A DNA stretch of 64,000 nucleotides from Pseudoblastomonas marina. Lineage in GTDB: Bacteria > Pseudomonadota > Alphaproteobacteria > Sphingomonadales > Sphingomonadaceae. The position numbers and the translations under genes are program-made. The notes beneath the pieces are model-generated. The model saw only the letters and a program-made list of their open reading frames with translations, was not told the origin of the DNA and ran no database searches. Below are positions 36,995 through 45,273 of the stretch, piece after piece. The stretch is taken from assembly GCF_014641655.1 (NCBI RefSeq), contig NZ_BMID01000001.1, positions 2,136,427 to 2,200,426 of the forward strand, written 5' to 3'. The first letter of the stretch is position 1. Each line of letters opens with the position of its first letter.

Positions 36995-37020
36995 AACACT
37001 CGTCCGGCAACTTCCGTTCC
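36995..37020 (-). promoter_or_regulatory. Candidate EcfG-type promoter of the small lipoprotein gene
   Basis: Minus-strand GGAAC (37020-37016), 17 bases, then TGTT (36998-36995). It differs from the consensus only in the first, weakly conserved -10 base. The lipoprotein start is 32 bases downstream. Supported by position, not proven. Confidence 0.45.
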
Positions 37021-37053
37021 GGAATATGTCAAAAAAAAGGCAAGGCCCGACGA

Positions 37054-37572
37054 TCAATCTAGGAATCGCACCATCGCGATCCGTTCGTGCGACTTGCCGA
37101 AGCTTTCGTTTTCCTCCTCCAGCAGCTGCGCCTGGCGCGGCCATGCGGCCAGATCCTCGATCCGTTCGAAGCCGAGCCGGGCATAGAAGGGGGCGTTCCA
37201 CGGGACCTGTGCGAAGGTGGTGAGCGTCAGGCACTGGCAGCCGGCATTCGCGGCATCGATCGCGCAGGCTCGCACCAGTCCGGACCCGATGCCGTGCCGC
37301 TGGAAATCGCTGGCAACAGACATTTCCCACAGATGCAGTGCGCGACCGAAACGTTCGGCGGCAACGAAGCCGGCGATCTGGTCATCCACCAGCGCGGTCA
37401 GGCAGTGTCCCTTGGCGATCAGCAGCCGGTGACGCTCCTCGGGTATCGACCAGCCATCGACCAGCGTTTCGAGCCCCTCGATCTCGCCGAATGCCTGCGC
37501 CGCGCTGTGCTCGACCGCGGGAAAGTGGCTCGCATCCCCGGGGCGAGCGAGACGCAGCGACCAGTCGTTCAT
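37054..37572 (-). CDS. GNAT family N-acetyltransferase
   Basis: A 172-residue acetyltransferase with the acetyl-CoA pyrophosphate loop seen as DFQRHGIGSGLVRA (R/Q-x-x-G-x-G/S). The motif is preceded by L-H-L-W-E-M-S-V-A and followed by a typical N-A-P-F-Y-A-R-L-G-F-E near the C-terminus. The acceptor is unknown. The ATG at 37570-37572 overlaps the lptG stop by four bases (ATGA), so it is the last gene of the lptF-lptG unit and is translated with it. Confidence 0.85.
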   Translation of the reverse strand: MNDWSLRLARPGDASHFPAVEHSAAQAFGEIEGLETLVDGWSIPEERHRLLIAKGHCLTALVDDQIAGFVAAERFGRALHLWEMSVASDFQRHGIGSGLVRACAIDAANAGCQCLTLTTFAQVPWNAPFYARLGFERIEDLAAWPRQAQLLEEENESFGKSHERIAMVRFLD

Positions 37573-38666
37573 TCCTCGGTCCGGATGAGGAGCGTCTCGC
37601 CGATCAGGAAGAACAGCAGGAACGGGGCCCAGGCCGCAACGAAGGGCGGGTAGGCCCCGAAATTGCCCATCGCCAGCGCGGCGTTGTCGACCACGAAATA
37701 GGCGAAGCCGAGCATCATGCCGATGATCGCGCGCACGAATAGCTGGCCCGACCGCGCGAGCCCGAAGGCCGCGATCGCCCCCAGCAGCGGCATGAGGAAG
37801 GCCGAGAGCGGCCCGGACAGCTTGTGCCACCACTTGCTTTCGAGTTCGGCGGTGCGCCGTCCGGCATCGGACAGCTCTCCGATCGCGCCGCCGAGATCGG
37901 TGAGCGACAGCGCGTCGGGATCGATCCGTCCGAGCTCGGCCTGGCGCGGCGACACACCCTTGGCGATCCGCACCGGGTCGATCGGGATTTCCTGTGCTGC
38001 GGCGACATCGAAGCGCACCGGATCGTCGAGCAGCCAGCCCGGATTGGCATAGGTCGCGGCGGGGGCGCTGATCTTCTCGGTCACGCGGCCCTCGGCATCG
38101 CGGCGATACCATTGCACGCCGCGCATGCGGATGTCGTCGCCCGTACCGGCCAGCACGCGCGCCGAGAGGATGTTGTCCCCGTCGCGCAGGTAGACATTGG
38201 TGCGGACATCGGAATCGGGTGCCACCGGGCCGTAATCCTCGGCCTGCCAGGCCGACAATGCGGCCGAGGAGCGCGTCACGATCCGCTCGTTGAAGGCGAA
38301 GCTGATCACCGACACCGCCAGCGCCGCCAGCAGCAACGGGGCGAGAATCTGGTGCGCGGACAGCCCCGCCGCCTTCATCGCCACGACTTCGGAATTCTGG
38401 TTGAACGTTGCCAGCGTGATGATCGTCGCCAGCAGCACCGAATAGGGCAGGAAGCGCGCGACCAACTGCGGCATGCGATAGCCGATGTAGCGCAGAAGCT
38501 CGCCCTGGCCGTTGCCTTCGTAGGCCAGCACTTTCGAGCTTTGCGACAGCAGGTCGAGTGCCTGGAGCACCAGCACCAGCATCACCAGCACCGCCGCGAT
38601 GCGGACCACGAAGGTCCGGGCGAGATAAAGCGTCAACGTCTTCGACGGGAAGAAATCAAACTGCAT
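37569..38666 (-). CDS. lptG: LPS export ABC transporter permease LptG
   Basis: Inner-membrane permease of 365 residues that, with LptF and the LptB ATPase, pulls lipopolysaccharide out of the membrane and pushes it along the Lpt bridge. Three N-terminal helices, a periplasmic beta-jellyroll of about 160 residues (including L-A-G-T-G-D-D-I-R-M-R-G-V-Q-W-Y-R-R-D), and three C-terminal helices (F-L-M-P-L-L-G-A-I-A-A-F-G) fit the family. MQFDFFPSKTLTLYLAR at 38666 is preferred to an upstream ATG. It overlaps the lptF end by 11 bases. Confidence 0.92.
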   Translation of the reverse strand: MQFDFFPSKTLTLYLARTFVVRIAAVLVMLVLVLQALDLLSQSSKVLAYEGNGQGELLRYIGYRMPQLVARFLPYSVLLATIITLATFNQNSEVVAMKAAGLSAHQILAPLLLAALAVSVISFAFNERIVTRSSAALSAWQAEDYGPVAPDSDVRTNVYLRDGDNILSARVLAGTGDDIRMRGVQWYRRDAEGRVTEKISAPAATYANPGWLLDDPVRFDVAAAQEIPIDPVRIAKGVSPRQAELGRIDPDALSLTDLGGAIGELSDAGRRTAELESKWWHKLSGPLSAFLMPLLGAIAAFGLARSGQLFVRAIIGMMLGFAYFVVDNAALAMGNFGAYPPFVAAWAPFLLFFLIGETLLIRTEE

Positions 38667-39912
38667 GGCCAGTCTCCTCCTGCTCGGCGGCGATCGCATC
38701 GTGCCGCGTCATCGCCTCGGACCTGCGGCGGCGACGGAACTTCGACTTGATCCACTTTACCAGCTTGGCGAACACGGCCTCGAGCCCGTCGATCGCCTGT
38801 GCGCCGGGCACGAAGGCGGTGCGATAGTACATCCAGCAGATCAGCGCGGCGAAGATCACGCAGGGCAGCCACAGCGCAACCAGCGGATCGACCCGCCCGA
38901 GCGCGGCGATTCCCCAGCCCCACTCGTTGACCTTGTGGTAGGCGACCACCATGACCACCGCGACGAACACGCCGAGCGCGCTGGTCGATCGCTTCGGCGG
39001 GATCGCGAGCGAGAGCGCGAGCAGTGGCAGGAAGATCATCATTACCACCTCGACCAGGCGATAGCTGAAATTGGCCTGGATCTCGGTCCGCGTCTGCTTG
39101 TCGGTGGTAGGGCTCCAACCGATTTCGAGCAATTGCGGCAGCACGTATTCCAGCTCGTCGCCACCACGCTCCCGGAAACGTTCGAGCGCGGGGAGATCGA
39201 TCGGCAAGTCGTGGAGCGAGAAATTGAGCACGCGCGGACTGGCATCCTCGACCTCCTGGATGATCTGCCCGTCACGCAGGCGCAGCACGATCGTGTTCCG
39301 GTTTTCCTCGAGCCGCAGAAACCGCCCTTCCGCTGCGGAAATCGAGAGATCGCCTTCCTCGCTGTTCACCCGCGCGAACACCCCCAGCAGACGACGACCT
39401 TCCTCCTCGCTGCGTTCGATCCGCAGCGCCGTCTTGTCTTCGATCGTGACGAATTCGCCGACCTTGATCGATGCGCCGAGTGCGCCCGACGTGAGCTCGA
39501 ATTCGAGCTCTTCGTAATAATAGCGCGACAGCGGCTGGAGCCAGCCAACCACGGCGAGGTTCACCGCCATCATGGTCAGCGCGATCGCATAGGGCATGCG
39601 CAGCAGTCGGCCATATGACAGGCCGACTGCCCGGATCGTGTCGAGTTCGGAACTTACCGCGAGCTTGCGGAATGCCAGCAGGATGCCGAGCAATACGCCG
39701 AGCGGGATCGCGAGCCCGGCATATTCGGGCATCAGATTGGCCAGCATCTTGAACACGATGTCGACCGGGCCGCCCTCGCTGGCGACGAAATCGAACAGCC
39801 GCAGCATCTTGTCGAGCGTCAGAAGCGAGGCCGCGAGCACGAACACGCCGATCATCGGCACGATCACGAGCCGGAAGATATAGCGGTCGAGGGCGGGAAT
39901 GAAGGTGAACAC
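38656..39912 (-). CDS. lptF: LPS export ABC transporter permease LptF
   Basis: Partner of LptG, 418 residues, same helix-jellyroll-helix architecture. The N-terminus L-D-R-Y-I-F-R-L-V-I-V-P-M and the P-E-Y-A-G-L-A-I-P-L-G-V-L-L-G-I-L-L-A-F-R-K-L stretch are characteristic of the family (LptF/LptG coupling helix region). The C-terminal cytoplasmic tail after the last helix is long and basic (K-S-K-F-R-R-R-R-R). First gene of lptF-lptG-GNAT. Confidence 0.92.
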   Translation of the reverse strand: MFTFIPALDRYIFRLVIVPMIGVFVLAASLLTLDKMLRLFDFVASEGGPVDIVFKMLANLMPEYAGLAIPLGVLLGILLAFRKLAVSSELDTIRAVGLSYGRLLRMPYAIALTMMAVNLAVVGWLQPLSRYYYEELEFELTSGALGASIKVGEFVTIEDKTALRIERSEEEGRRLLGVFARVNSEEGDLSISAAEGRFLRLEENRNTIVLRLRDGQIIQEVEDASPRVLNFSLHDLPIDLPALERFRERGGDELEYVLPQLLEIGWSPTTDKQTRTEIQANFSYRLVEVVMMIFLPLLALSLAIPPKRSTSALGVFVAVVMVVAYHKVNEWGWGIAALGRVDPLVALWLPCVIFAALICWMYYRTAFVPGAQAIDGLEAVFAKLVKWIKSKFRRRRRSEAMTRHDAIAAEQEETGHAV

Positions 39913-39996
39913 GCTTCCGGGCGGCTGGAGGATGATGTCGCCTCCCTAATCCGTCAGGCTGCGTTCGTCACCTGCCAGTTATGCTAGTGCGCGCAA

Positions 39997-40350
39997 TCAA
40001 GCCTTTTCGAGCGTGCACTGGAGCGGGTGCTGGTTCTGGCGAGCGGCATCCATCACCTGGTTCACCTTGGTCTCGGCAATCTCGTAAGGGTAGATCCCGC
40101 ATACGCCCACGCCCTTCTGGTGGACCTGCAGCATGACTCGCGTCGCCTCTTCCATGTCCATGCCGAAGAAGCGCTTCAGGACCATCACGACGAATTCCAT
40201 CGGGGTGTAATCGTCGTTCAACAGCAGCACCTTGAACTGGCTCGGCCGCTTGGGCTTGGCGCGCGTCTTGGTCGCGATACCGGTTTCGTCGTCGGTATCG
40301 GGCCCCTGCGGGGGCTTGCTCGCGGCCAGGATGGTGCTGGGATCGATCAT
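39997..40350 (-). CDS. clpS: ATP-dependent Clp protease adaptor ClpS
   Basis: N-degron adaptor of 117 residues that hands substrates to ClpAP in the cytoplasm. The core [16 protein letters not shown] contains the substrate pocket Asn/Asp, followed by V-L-K-R-F-F and [12 protein letters not shown]. The N-terminal 35 residues are a disordered tail that enters ClpA. The ATG at 40348-40350 is preferred to a longer frame with no family similarity. clpA is not adjacent. Confidence 0.93.
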   Translation of the reverse strand: MIDPSTILAASKPPQGPDTDDETGIATKTRAKPKRPSQFKVLLLNDDYTPMEFVVMVLKRFFGMDMEEATRVMLQVHQKGVGVCGIYPYEIAETKVNQVMDAARQNQHPLQCTLEKA

Positions 40351-40455
40351 TACCGGTGGCGAATATCTTATCGAAGCGAAGAAAGACAAGGGGCTGCCCT
40401 CAAGGCGCGGCCCTAACGGACTGCTATCGCGGCGAAGTGTTGCCGAAACGCAAAC

Positions 40456-40485
40456 AGGCCGGATGGCGTGCGCCACCCGGCCTGC
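40456..40485 (-). terminator. Terminator of the phasin gene
   Basis: Nearly perfect 14-base stem with a 2-base loop (CAGGCCGG-TGGCG against its complement, one mismatch). On the minus strand it is followed by TTTGCGTTTC. It lies 70 bases past the phasin stop. Confidence 0.7.
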
Positions 40486-40554
40486 GGTTCATGCAGCGTC
40501 CGGCGGGGAGAGGAGTCGCCGGAAGGGCCGCACTAACTCGGGGGAGCAGGTCGC

Positions 40555-41235
40555 TCAGGCGACCTTGCGTGCCTTTTCGACCGCGATCGAAACACGATCC
40601 TGGATCGGCGCGAACGCTTCGGTGGCCAGCTTGGTCCACGCTTCGACGTTCTTCGAGGTCTGGGCGACCATCGCGTCGAAATTGCGCGAAGCGATCTTGC
40701 TGTTGAGCTGGACCAGTTCGCTCGGGCTACGCACGGCGGCGTAGTCCTTGGCGTCGGCGGTCATGGTCGAGACGGCTTCACGGCCGTTTTCGACCGCGCC
40801 CTTGGCCATGCCCTGCACGCCTTCGGCGAGGATCTTCCCGCTGGCGACGACGGCTTCGACGTTGCCCTTCGAGAATTCGACGGCTTCGCCGGCATATTCA
40901 CGGGTCCTGTCGTAGGCACCCTGCGCGCGGGTCGAGAGGTCGGCGAACATGGCCTTGGCCTGGTCCGTCGCGGTGTTCTTGGTGGTCTTGGTCTGCTTCG
41001 TAGCCATTTTCGGCTCCTTGGTCTTCGTTGATTTGGGGAAGGTCTTCTTCGCTGCGGGCGTCTTCGCCTTTTTCGGCGCAGCCTTTTTCGCAGCGGGCTT
41101 CTGCTTCGGCTTCGAGGCCGCTTCGACCGCGGCATCGATTTTCTTCATATCCGGCTTGGCCGGAACGTCGGTCGCGACGGCCTCGGTCACCTTTTCGGCA
41201 ACCGGCGCATCGGCTTTGGAATTCTGGTCGGCCAT
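40555..41235 (-). CDS. phaP: Phasin family protein
   Basis: Granule-coating protein of 226 residues. The N-terminal 100 residues are a Lys/Ala/Pro-rich linker (K-K-A-A-P-K-K-A-K-T-P-A-A-K-K type repeats), resembling histone H1-like or PhaF-type tails that may bind nucleic acid. The C-terminal part is an amphipathic helical phasin domain (S-T-R-A-Q-G-A-Y-D-R-T-R-E-Y, then L-V-Q-L-N-S-K-I-A-S-R-N-F-D-A). It lies downstream of phaC with PhaR-like operator sites between them. The symbol is a family assignment. Confidence 0.88.
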   Translation of the reverse strand: MADQNSKADAPVAEKVTEAVATDVPAKPDMKKIDAAVEAASKPKQKPAAKKAAPKKAKTPAAKKTFPKSTKTKEPKMATKQTKTTKNTATDQAKAMFADLSTRAQGAYDRTREYAGEAVEFSKGNVEAVVASGKILAEGVQGMAKGAVENGREAVSTMTADAKDYAAVRSPSELVQLNSKIASRNFDAMVAQTSKNVEAWTKLATEAFAPIQDRVSIAVEKARKVA

Positions 41236-41291
41236 AGTGCCTCGCTTGACTTGGATCTGCCCGACGCCCGGACGGATTCCGAACGTCTTTG

Positions 41292-41349
41292 TTGCACTGC
41301 ACAATAATGGGTGCGCGCGATCAAGTCAAGATTTTTGTGCAGTGCACAA
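41292..41349. promoter_or_regulatory. Pair of PhaR-like operator palindromes before the phasin gene
   Basis: TTGCACTGCACAA at 41292-41304 and TTGTGCAGTGCACAA at 41335-41349. Both carry the TGCACTGCA-type core recognised by the PHA-responsive repressor PhaR. The second is a perfect palindrome. They lie between phaC and the phasin gene, 57 bases from the phasin start, the position expected for PhaR repression that is relieved by PHA granules. phaR itself is not in the window. Confidence 0.65.
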
Positions 41350-41367
41350 TCGCAGGTGCGAAACGGT

Positions 41368-43239
41368 CTAGCGCGTCTTCACGTAGCTGCCGGGCGCATC
41401 CTCGATCACTTCGTCGCCCTTGCCGCCCGGCTTGCGCTTGCCGGCCGGATCGACCTCGGCATCGTCGATGCCGCGCAGCCAATCGACCCAGTGGGGCCAC
41501 CAGCTTCCCGGATGCTCCTTCGCGCCCGCGATATAGGCGTCGAGAGTGTCGGCCTCGCTGTCGCCGAGCCAGTACTGGTACTTGCCTGCATCAGGATGGT
41601 TGACCACGCCCGCGATATGGCCCGATCCGGCGAGCAAGAAGGCCTTGTCGCCCTTCAGGTGCCGGGTGAAGCGCCACACGCTTTCGGCCGGGGCGATGTG
41701 ATCCTCGCGACCCGCCTGAAGGTAGACCGGAGTCTCGATCCGGGTCAGGTCGATCGGCGTGCCGTCGGCGCTCAGCGCGTCGGGCACCACCAGCTTGTTG
41801 TCGCGATAGAGGTCGCGCAAATAGTCGTTGTGCCATTTCGACGGCAGGTTGGTGACGTCGCCGTTCCAGTGGAGCAGGTCGAAGGCCGGATAGTCCTCGC
41901 CCAGCAGGTAGTTGTTGACGACGTAGTTCCAGATCAAATCCTTGCCGCGGAGCATGTTGAAGGTCGCGGCGAGGTAGCGCCCGTCGAGATAGCCCTGCGG
42001 ACTGAGCTTGGCGATCGTCTCCAACTGCTGGTCGTCGATGAAGTTCTTCAATTCGCCCGATTTCTCGAAATCGACCTGCGCGGTGAAGAAAGTCGCGCTC
42101 TTCACTTTCTCGGCCTCGCCCCGCCGCGCGAGGATCGCCAGCGTCGCGGCGAGCGTGGTCCCGGCGACGCAATAGCCGATCGTGTGGACCGCGGGCACGT
42201 CGAGCCGCGCGCGCACATGGTCGATCGCGTCCATTTGCGCGCGGATGTAATCGTCCCACACCACATCGGCCATGCTCTCGTCGGCCGATTTCCAGCTCGC
42301 GACGAACACTGTGATGCCCTGGTCGACCGCCCATTTGATGAAGCTTTTCTTCGCGGTCAGGTCGAGGATGTAGAAGCGGTTGATCCACGGCGGGAAGATC
42401 ACCAGCGGCACCTCGAGCACCTTGCCGGTCGAAGGCGAATACTGGATCAGCTGGTAGAGATCGGTCTGGTGGACGACCTTGCCCGGCGTGGTCGCGATGT
42501 TCTCGCCCAGCGTAAAGGCATCGGGATCGGTGTGGGTCAGCTGCCCCTTCTTGAGATCCGCGATCAGGTTCTCGAGGCCCTTCACGAGGTTCTCGCCGCC
42601 GGTTGCCATGGTCTTCTCGAGCACCACCGGGTTGGTCATCAGGAAATGATCGGGGCTCATGGCCTCGGTCATCGCGCGGGTCGCGAATCGCAGGCTCTCC
42701 CGCTGGGCCGGATCGAGCCCCTCGATATTGTCGGCGGTGGAGACCCAGTACTCGCTCAGCATGAGGTACAATTGATGCAATAACGCGTAGGCTGGGTGCG
42801 CTCGCCACGCCGGGTCGGCGAAGCGGCGATCCTTGCGGGGCAGTTCGGGGGGCTCCTCACCCTGCTTGCCGGCGAAGCCCTTCATCACGCTGTCCCACAA
42901 TTGCAGGCCCTCGCCCCATGCCTTCTGCTGGGCATCCATGTCGACCTTGGGCATCGAACCCGCCCAACCCTGCATCAGCGCGGCGAACTGGGCGGGAGTG
43001 AAACCACGGGCCTGTTCCTGCGCCTCGCTCGCCTGGTGCTGGAGAAAATCGGCCCACATCGCGTTGACCCGGTGACCGAGCGCCAGCCAGTGTTCCATGC
43101 CGTGCACCTTGGGGGGTTCGGCCCCCGCGCCGGGGAGGAACTGGCCGAACATCTCGCGCGCGGCCTCGGCCTGGAACTGCATCAGCTTGGCGAACTGCCC
43201 CATGCCGATGGGATCGTCGCTGTTTTCGTCCTGGGCCAT
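41368..43239 (-). CDS. phaC: Class I polyhydroxyalkanoate synthase PhaC
   Basis: Polymerises 3-hydroxyacyl-CoA into PHA granules. At 623 residues it has class I length. The lipase-like box GYCVAG holds the catalytic cysteine at about residue 355, the catalytic acid is in R-E-D-H-I-A-P and the histidine in G-S-G-H-I-A-G-V-V-N. F-P-P-W-I-N-R-F-Y-I-L-D-L and W-K-S-A-D-E-S-M are typical of class I enzymes. An open frame extends far upstream, antisense to the aminotransferase gene, but the ATG at 43237-43239 with GGAG upstream is the real start. Confidence 0.96.
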   Translation of the reverse strand: MAQDENSDDPIGMGQFAKLMQFQAEAAREMFGQFLPGAGAEPPKVHGMEHWLALGHRVNAMWADFLQHQASEAQEQARGFTPAQFAALMQGWAGSMPKVDMDAQQKAWGEGLQLWDSVMKGFAGKQGEEPPELPRKDRRFADPAWRAHPAYALLHQLYLMLSEYWVSTADNIEGLDPAQRESLRFATRAMTEAMSPDHFLMTNPVVLEKTMATGGENLVKGLENLIADLKKGQLTHTDPDAFTLGENIATTPGKVVHQTDLYQLIQYSPSTGKVLEVPLVIFPPWINRFYILDLTAKKSFIKWAVDQGITVFVASWKSADESMADVVWDDYIRAQMDAIDHVRARLDVPAVHTIGYCVAGTTLAATLAILARRGEAEKVKSATFFTAQVDFEKSGELKNFIDDQQLETIAKLSPQGYLDGRYLAATFNMLRGKDLIWNYVVNNYLLGEDYPAFDLLHWNGDVTNLPSKWHNDYLRDLYRDNKLVVPDALSADGTPIDLTRIETPVYLQAGREDHIAPAESVWRFTRHLKGDKAFLLAGSGHIAGVVNHPDAGKYQYWLGDSEADTLDAYIAGAKEHPGSWWPHWVDWLRGIDDAEVDPAGKRKPGGKGDEVIEDAPGSYVKTR

Positions 43240-43335
43240 GGGTTCTCCGTTCGCGTTCGACTGCGTTCCTATAGAAATAGTGCGTCGCGACAAAGTCAGT
43301 TCCGGTCGGGACCGTGATCGATTATCGGCAATGCG

Positions 43336-44514
43336 ATGGACGACGATTTCTACCGCATCCGGCGCCTGCCGCCCTATGTCATCGCCGAGGTCAACGCGAT
43401 GCGCCATGCCGCGCGCGCCTCGGGCGAAGACGTGATCGATCTCGGCATGGGCAATCCCGATCGTCCGCCGCCGGACTTCGTGATCGACAAACTCTGCGAG
43501 GTCGCGCGCAAGCCCTCGGCGCACGGCTATTCGCAATCGCGCGGCATTCCGGGCCTCCGCAAGGCGCAGGCGGGTTATTACAAGCGCCGCTTCGGAGTCG
43601 ACCTCGATCCCGAAAGCGAGATCGTCGTGACGCTCGGATCGAAGGAAGGGCTCGGCAGCCTCGCCACCGCGATCACTGCGCCGGGCGATGTCGTGCTCGC
43701 GCCCGATCCGTCCTACCCGATCCACACTTTCGGCTTCATGATCGCTGGCGCCAGCATCCGCGCGGTACCGACCACGCCGGGCGAGGATTACTGGCGCGCA
43801 CTCGATCAGGCGATGGCCTATACCGTGCCGCGACCCAAGGTGCTGGTGGTCAACTATCCTTCCAACCCGACCGCCGAGGTGGTCGATGCGGCGTTCTACC
43901 AGCGGCTGGTCGACTGGGCGCGCGAGAACGAGGTCTGGGTGCTGTCCGACCTCGCCTATTCCGAACTCTATTACGACGGCAACCCGACCCCCTCGATCAT
44001 GCAGGCCAAGGGGGCAAAGGACGTCGCGGTCGAGTTCACCTCGCTGTCGAAAACCTATTCGATGGCCGGCTGGCGGATGGGCTTCGCGGTCGGCAACCGC
44101 GAGCTGATCGCCGCGCTTACGCGGGTGAAGTCCTACCTCGATTACGGCGCCTTCACGCCGATCCAGGCCGCGAGCGCGGCGGCGCTCAACCATGGCGACG
44201 AATATGCCGAACAGACCCGCGCGATCTACCACAAGCGCCGCGACGTGCTGGTCGAAAGCTTCGCCCGCGCCGGCTGGGACATCCCCCCGCCACCCGCCTC
44301 TATGTTCGCCTGGGCGCCGCTCCCCGAAGCCTATCGCGAGATGGGCAGCCTCGAATTCTCGAAGCTGCTGCTGAAAGAAGCCAGGGTCGCGGTCGCACCG
44401 GGGGTCGGCTATGGCGAACGGGGCGAAGGCTTCGTGCGGATCGCGATGGTCGAGAACGAGCAGCGTATTCGGCAGGCAGCCCGCAATCTCAAGGACTTCC
44501 TCGCCCGCCGTTAG
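43336..44514 (+). CDS. Class I aminotransferase, LL-diaminopimelate/alanine transaminase-like
   Basis: PLP-dependent aminotransferase of 392 residues. The PLP lysine is in SLSKTYSMAGWRMGF, with the classic N-Y-P-S-N-P-T-A, D-L-A-Y-S-E-L-Y-Y-D-G and C-terminal phosphate/arginine motif F-V-R-I-A-M-V-E-N. Sequences like this are called LL-diaminopimelate aminotransferase, but many act as AlaC/AlaA alanine transaminases, so the natural amino acid is uncertain. It is divergent from phaC. Confidence 0.88.
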   Translation: MDDDFYRIRRLPPYVIAEVNAMRHAARASGEDVIDLGMGNPDRPPPDFVIDKLCEVARKPSAHGYSQSRGIPGLRKAQAGYYKRRFGVDLDPESEIVVTLGSKEGLGSLATAITAPGDVVLAPDPSYPIHTFGFMIAGASIRAVPTTPGEDYWRALDQAMAYTVPRPKVLVVNYPSNPTAEVVDAAFYQRLVDWARENEVWVLSDLAYSELYYDGNPTPSIMQAKGAKDVAVEFTSLSKTYSMAGWRMGFAVGNRELIAALTRVKSYLDYGAFTPIQAASAAALNHGDEYAEQTRAIYHKRRDVLVESFARAGWDIPPPPASMFAWAPLPEAYREMGSLEFSKLLLKEARVAVAPGVGYGERGEGFVRIAMVENEQRIRQAARNLKDFLARR

Positions 44515-44574
44515 GTCCAAAGCCGAACGGGTTCGACTTACCTTTGCACGAATATTGAGGCATTCCCCTGCTGC

Positions 44575-45273
44575 ATGGGGAGGACATCGAAGGGGGCGTT
44601 CGGCTGGCAGTCGCCGCGGCACCTGCCGCGCGGCTACGACCTGGAACGGCGAGGGTGGCACCGGATCGGGTGTGAGGAGGCGGAGCGCGCAGGAGAGCCG
44701 GTCTTGTGGCTCGTCGACCGCGAACACGGGTTCCTGCCCCAGCCGATCAAACACACGCTCGTCACCGATATCGCCGATCCGCGCCTGCGCGCCCGGCTGC
44801 TGGCGCTGGGCGTCGGCGACGTGCTCGCGCCCGGCACCGCAATCGACGAACTGGCGATCCGCGCGCGACGCGTGCTCGATCGCGCCGGAGAGGTTTCGCG
44901 CTGTCGATCCGTTGGCGCGCTCACGCTCGACCTGCTGCGCCGCGACGGTTTCGTACGGCATCGCCGGCTCGGCCTGCACCCGCGCGAATTCGAAATGGCA
45001 TGGCACCTGGCCGAACTCGGGCCGCGCGGGGCCAGCCGGAACCGCCTCTTGCGCGAAGTCTGGGACATCCGGCACGAACCCGAAACCAACAGCGTTGCGG
45101 TCCACGCCTTCCGTCTCCGCGCCAAGCTGCGCGTCCATGGGCTCGCCGGGATGCTCGCGACCGATCGCGCCGGACGATATCGGCTGATCCCACTGGACGA
45201 GCCCGACATCCTTCGCGACAAGGCTGGCAATCCAGATGCCGAGGAGCGCGAGCGTGACCGAACTGTCCTATGA
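44575..45273 (+). CDS. Winged-helix regulator with degenerate receiver-like N-terminus
   Basis: A 232-residue protein. The C-terminal half is an OmpR/PhoB-type winged helix (about residues 128-212: L-G-L-H-P-R-E-F-E-M-A-W-H-L, T-N-S-V-A-V-H-A-F-R-L-R-A-K-L). The N-terminal half resembles a receiver fold (V-L-W-L-V-D, A-L-G-V-G-D-V-L-A-P-G-T-A-I-D-E-L) but the acidic pocket and phospho-acceptor Asp are not evident, so it may not be controlled by phosphorylation. No kinase is nearby. Its end overlaps the crotonase start by 20 bases. Confidence 0.72.
   Translation: MGRTSKGAFGWQSPRHLPRGYDLERRGWHRIGCEEAERAGEPVLWLVDREHGFLPQPIKHTLVTDIADPRLRARLLALGVGDVLAPGTAIDELAIRARRVLDRAGEVSRCRSVGALTLDLLRRDGFVRHRRLGLHPREFEMAWHLAELGPRGASRNRLLREVWDIRHEPETNSVAVHAFRLRAKLRVHGLAGMLATDRAGRYRLIPLDEPDILRDKAGNPDAEERERDRTVL

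Noticed and set aside
43240-45138. Upstream part of the 1256-codon frame that ends in phaC
   Set aside because: The first ~630 codons run antisense to the aminotransferase and regulator genes; the phaC start with its ribosome site is at 43239.
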